Source: Caballeronia sordidicola (GTDB taxonomy: Bacteria > Pseudomonadota > Gammaproteobacteria > Burkholderiales > Burkholderiaceae). From it: DNA of 64,000 bases. The translations under genes and the position numbers were made by a program. Shown piece after piece: positions 63,937-64,000 of this stretch (position 1 is its first letter; the number at the start of each line of letters is the position of its first letter). The stretch is from the NCBI RefSeq assembly GCF_000729995.1, contig NZ_JNFG01000036.1, positions 1 to 64,000 of the forward strand, given 5' to 3'. The notes below the pieces were generated by a model. The model did no database searches. It worked only from the letters and a program-made list of their open reading frames with translations, and was not told the DNA's origin.

Positions 63937-64000
63937 TCATCTCCAACCCAGAATTACCGAGAATATCACCCACTCAATCGACTTATCGCTAAGCCACAAG
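63937..64000 (-). CDS. secE: Preprotein translocase subunit SecE, C-terminal fragment
   Basis: Twenty codons remain before the window edge: LWLSDKSIEWVIFSVILGWR and the stop TGA. The hydrophobic end and the position directly before nusG are those of SecE, the essential clamp of the SecY channel. The N-terminal part lies beyond the window. Confidence 0.85.
   Translation of the reverse strand, partial: LWLSDKSIEWVIFSVILGWR

Overview
The window reads as a chromosomal segment of a Burkholderiaceae beta-proteobacterium, most likely Paraburkholderia or Caballeronia. The gene orders, the long rpoB and rpoC, the DapF-less lptM-lysA pair next to cyaY, and the protein sequences of the ribosomal cluster all fit this group. 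The genus is inferred from memory of families, not from a search. Base composition is high-GC throughout the metabolic genes, and the ribosomal block shows the usual strong codon bias.

Layout. Bases 1-458 are the 5' part of a group II intron (minus strand, running off the left edge). It sits directly behind the intrinsic terminator of a glycerol-3-phosphate uptake operon, ugpB-ugpA-ugpE-(ABM-fold monooxygenase)-ugpC-ugpQ (520-5759). Next come dgt, aroB, aroK and the type IV pilus alignment and secretin genes pilQ, a fused pilO/pilP, pilN and pilM (5835-13326), all minus. They look like one pilMN(OP)Q-aroKB-dgt transcription unit. Divergent from it is mrcA (PBP1A). After mrcA come cyaY (minus) and the pair lptM-lysA (plus). 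Then follow msrQ-msrP (methionine sulfoxide repair), ccsB-ccs1 (System II cytochrome c maturation), a cytochrome c4, engB, a strong small-RNA candidate, hemB, an AraC/GyrI-type regulator, and cutA-dsbD overlapping by 8 bases.

From 30560 to the right edge nearly everything is the core gene-expression cluster, read on the minus strand: secE-nusG-rplK-rplA-rplJ-rplL-rpoB-rpoC, then recQ, then the fused str-S10-spc-alpha run (rpsL-rpsG-fusA-tuf-rpsJ ... rpoA-rplQ). The order is textbook except that infA, normally between secY and rpmJ, is reduced to a frameshifted C-terminal relic.

The points most worth checking are: (1) a compact three-hairpin RNA between engB and hemB with a CUCCUCCC (anti-Shine-Dalgarno) loop and a perfect intrinsic terminator; (2) the infA relic; (3) long perfect inverted repeats in most of the longer spacers of the ribosomal run, two of which overlap good sigma-70 promoters; (4) the intron-behind-terminator insertion; (5) the PilO-PilP fusion. 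No CRISPR array, tRNA, rRNA, prophage or complete insertion sequence was seen.
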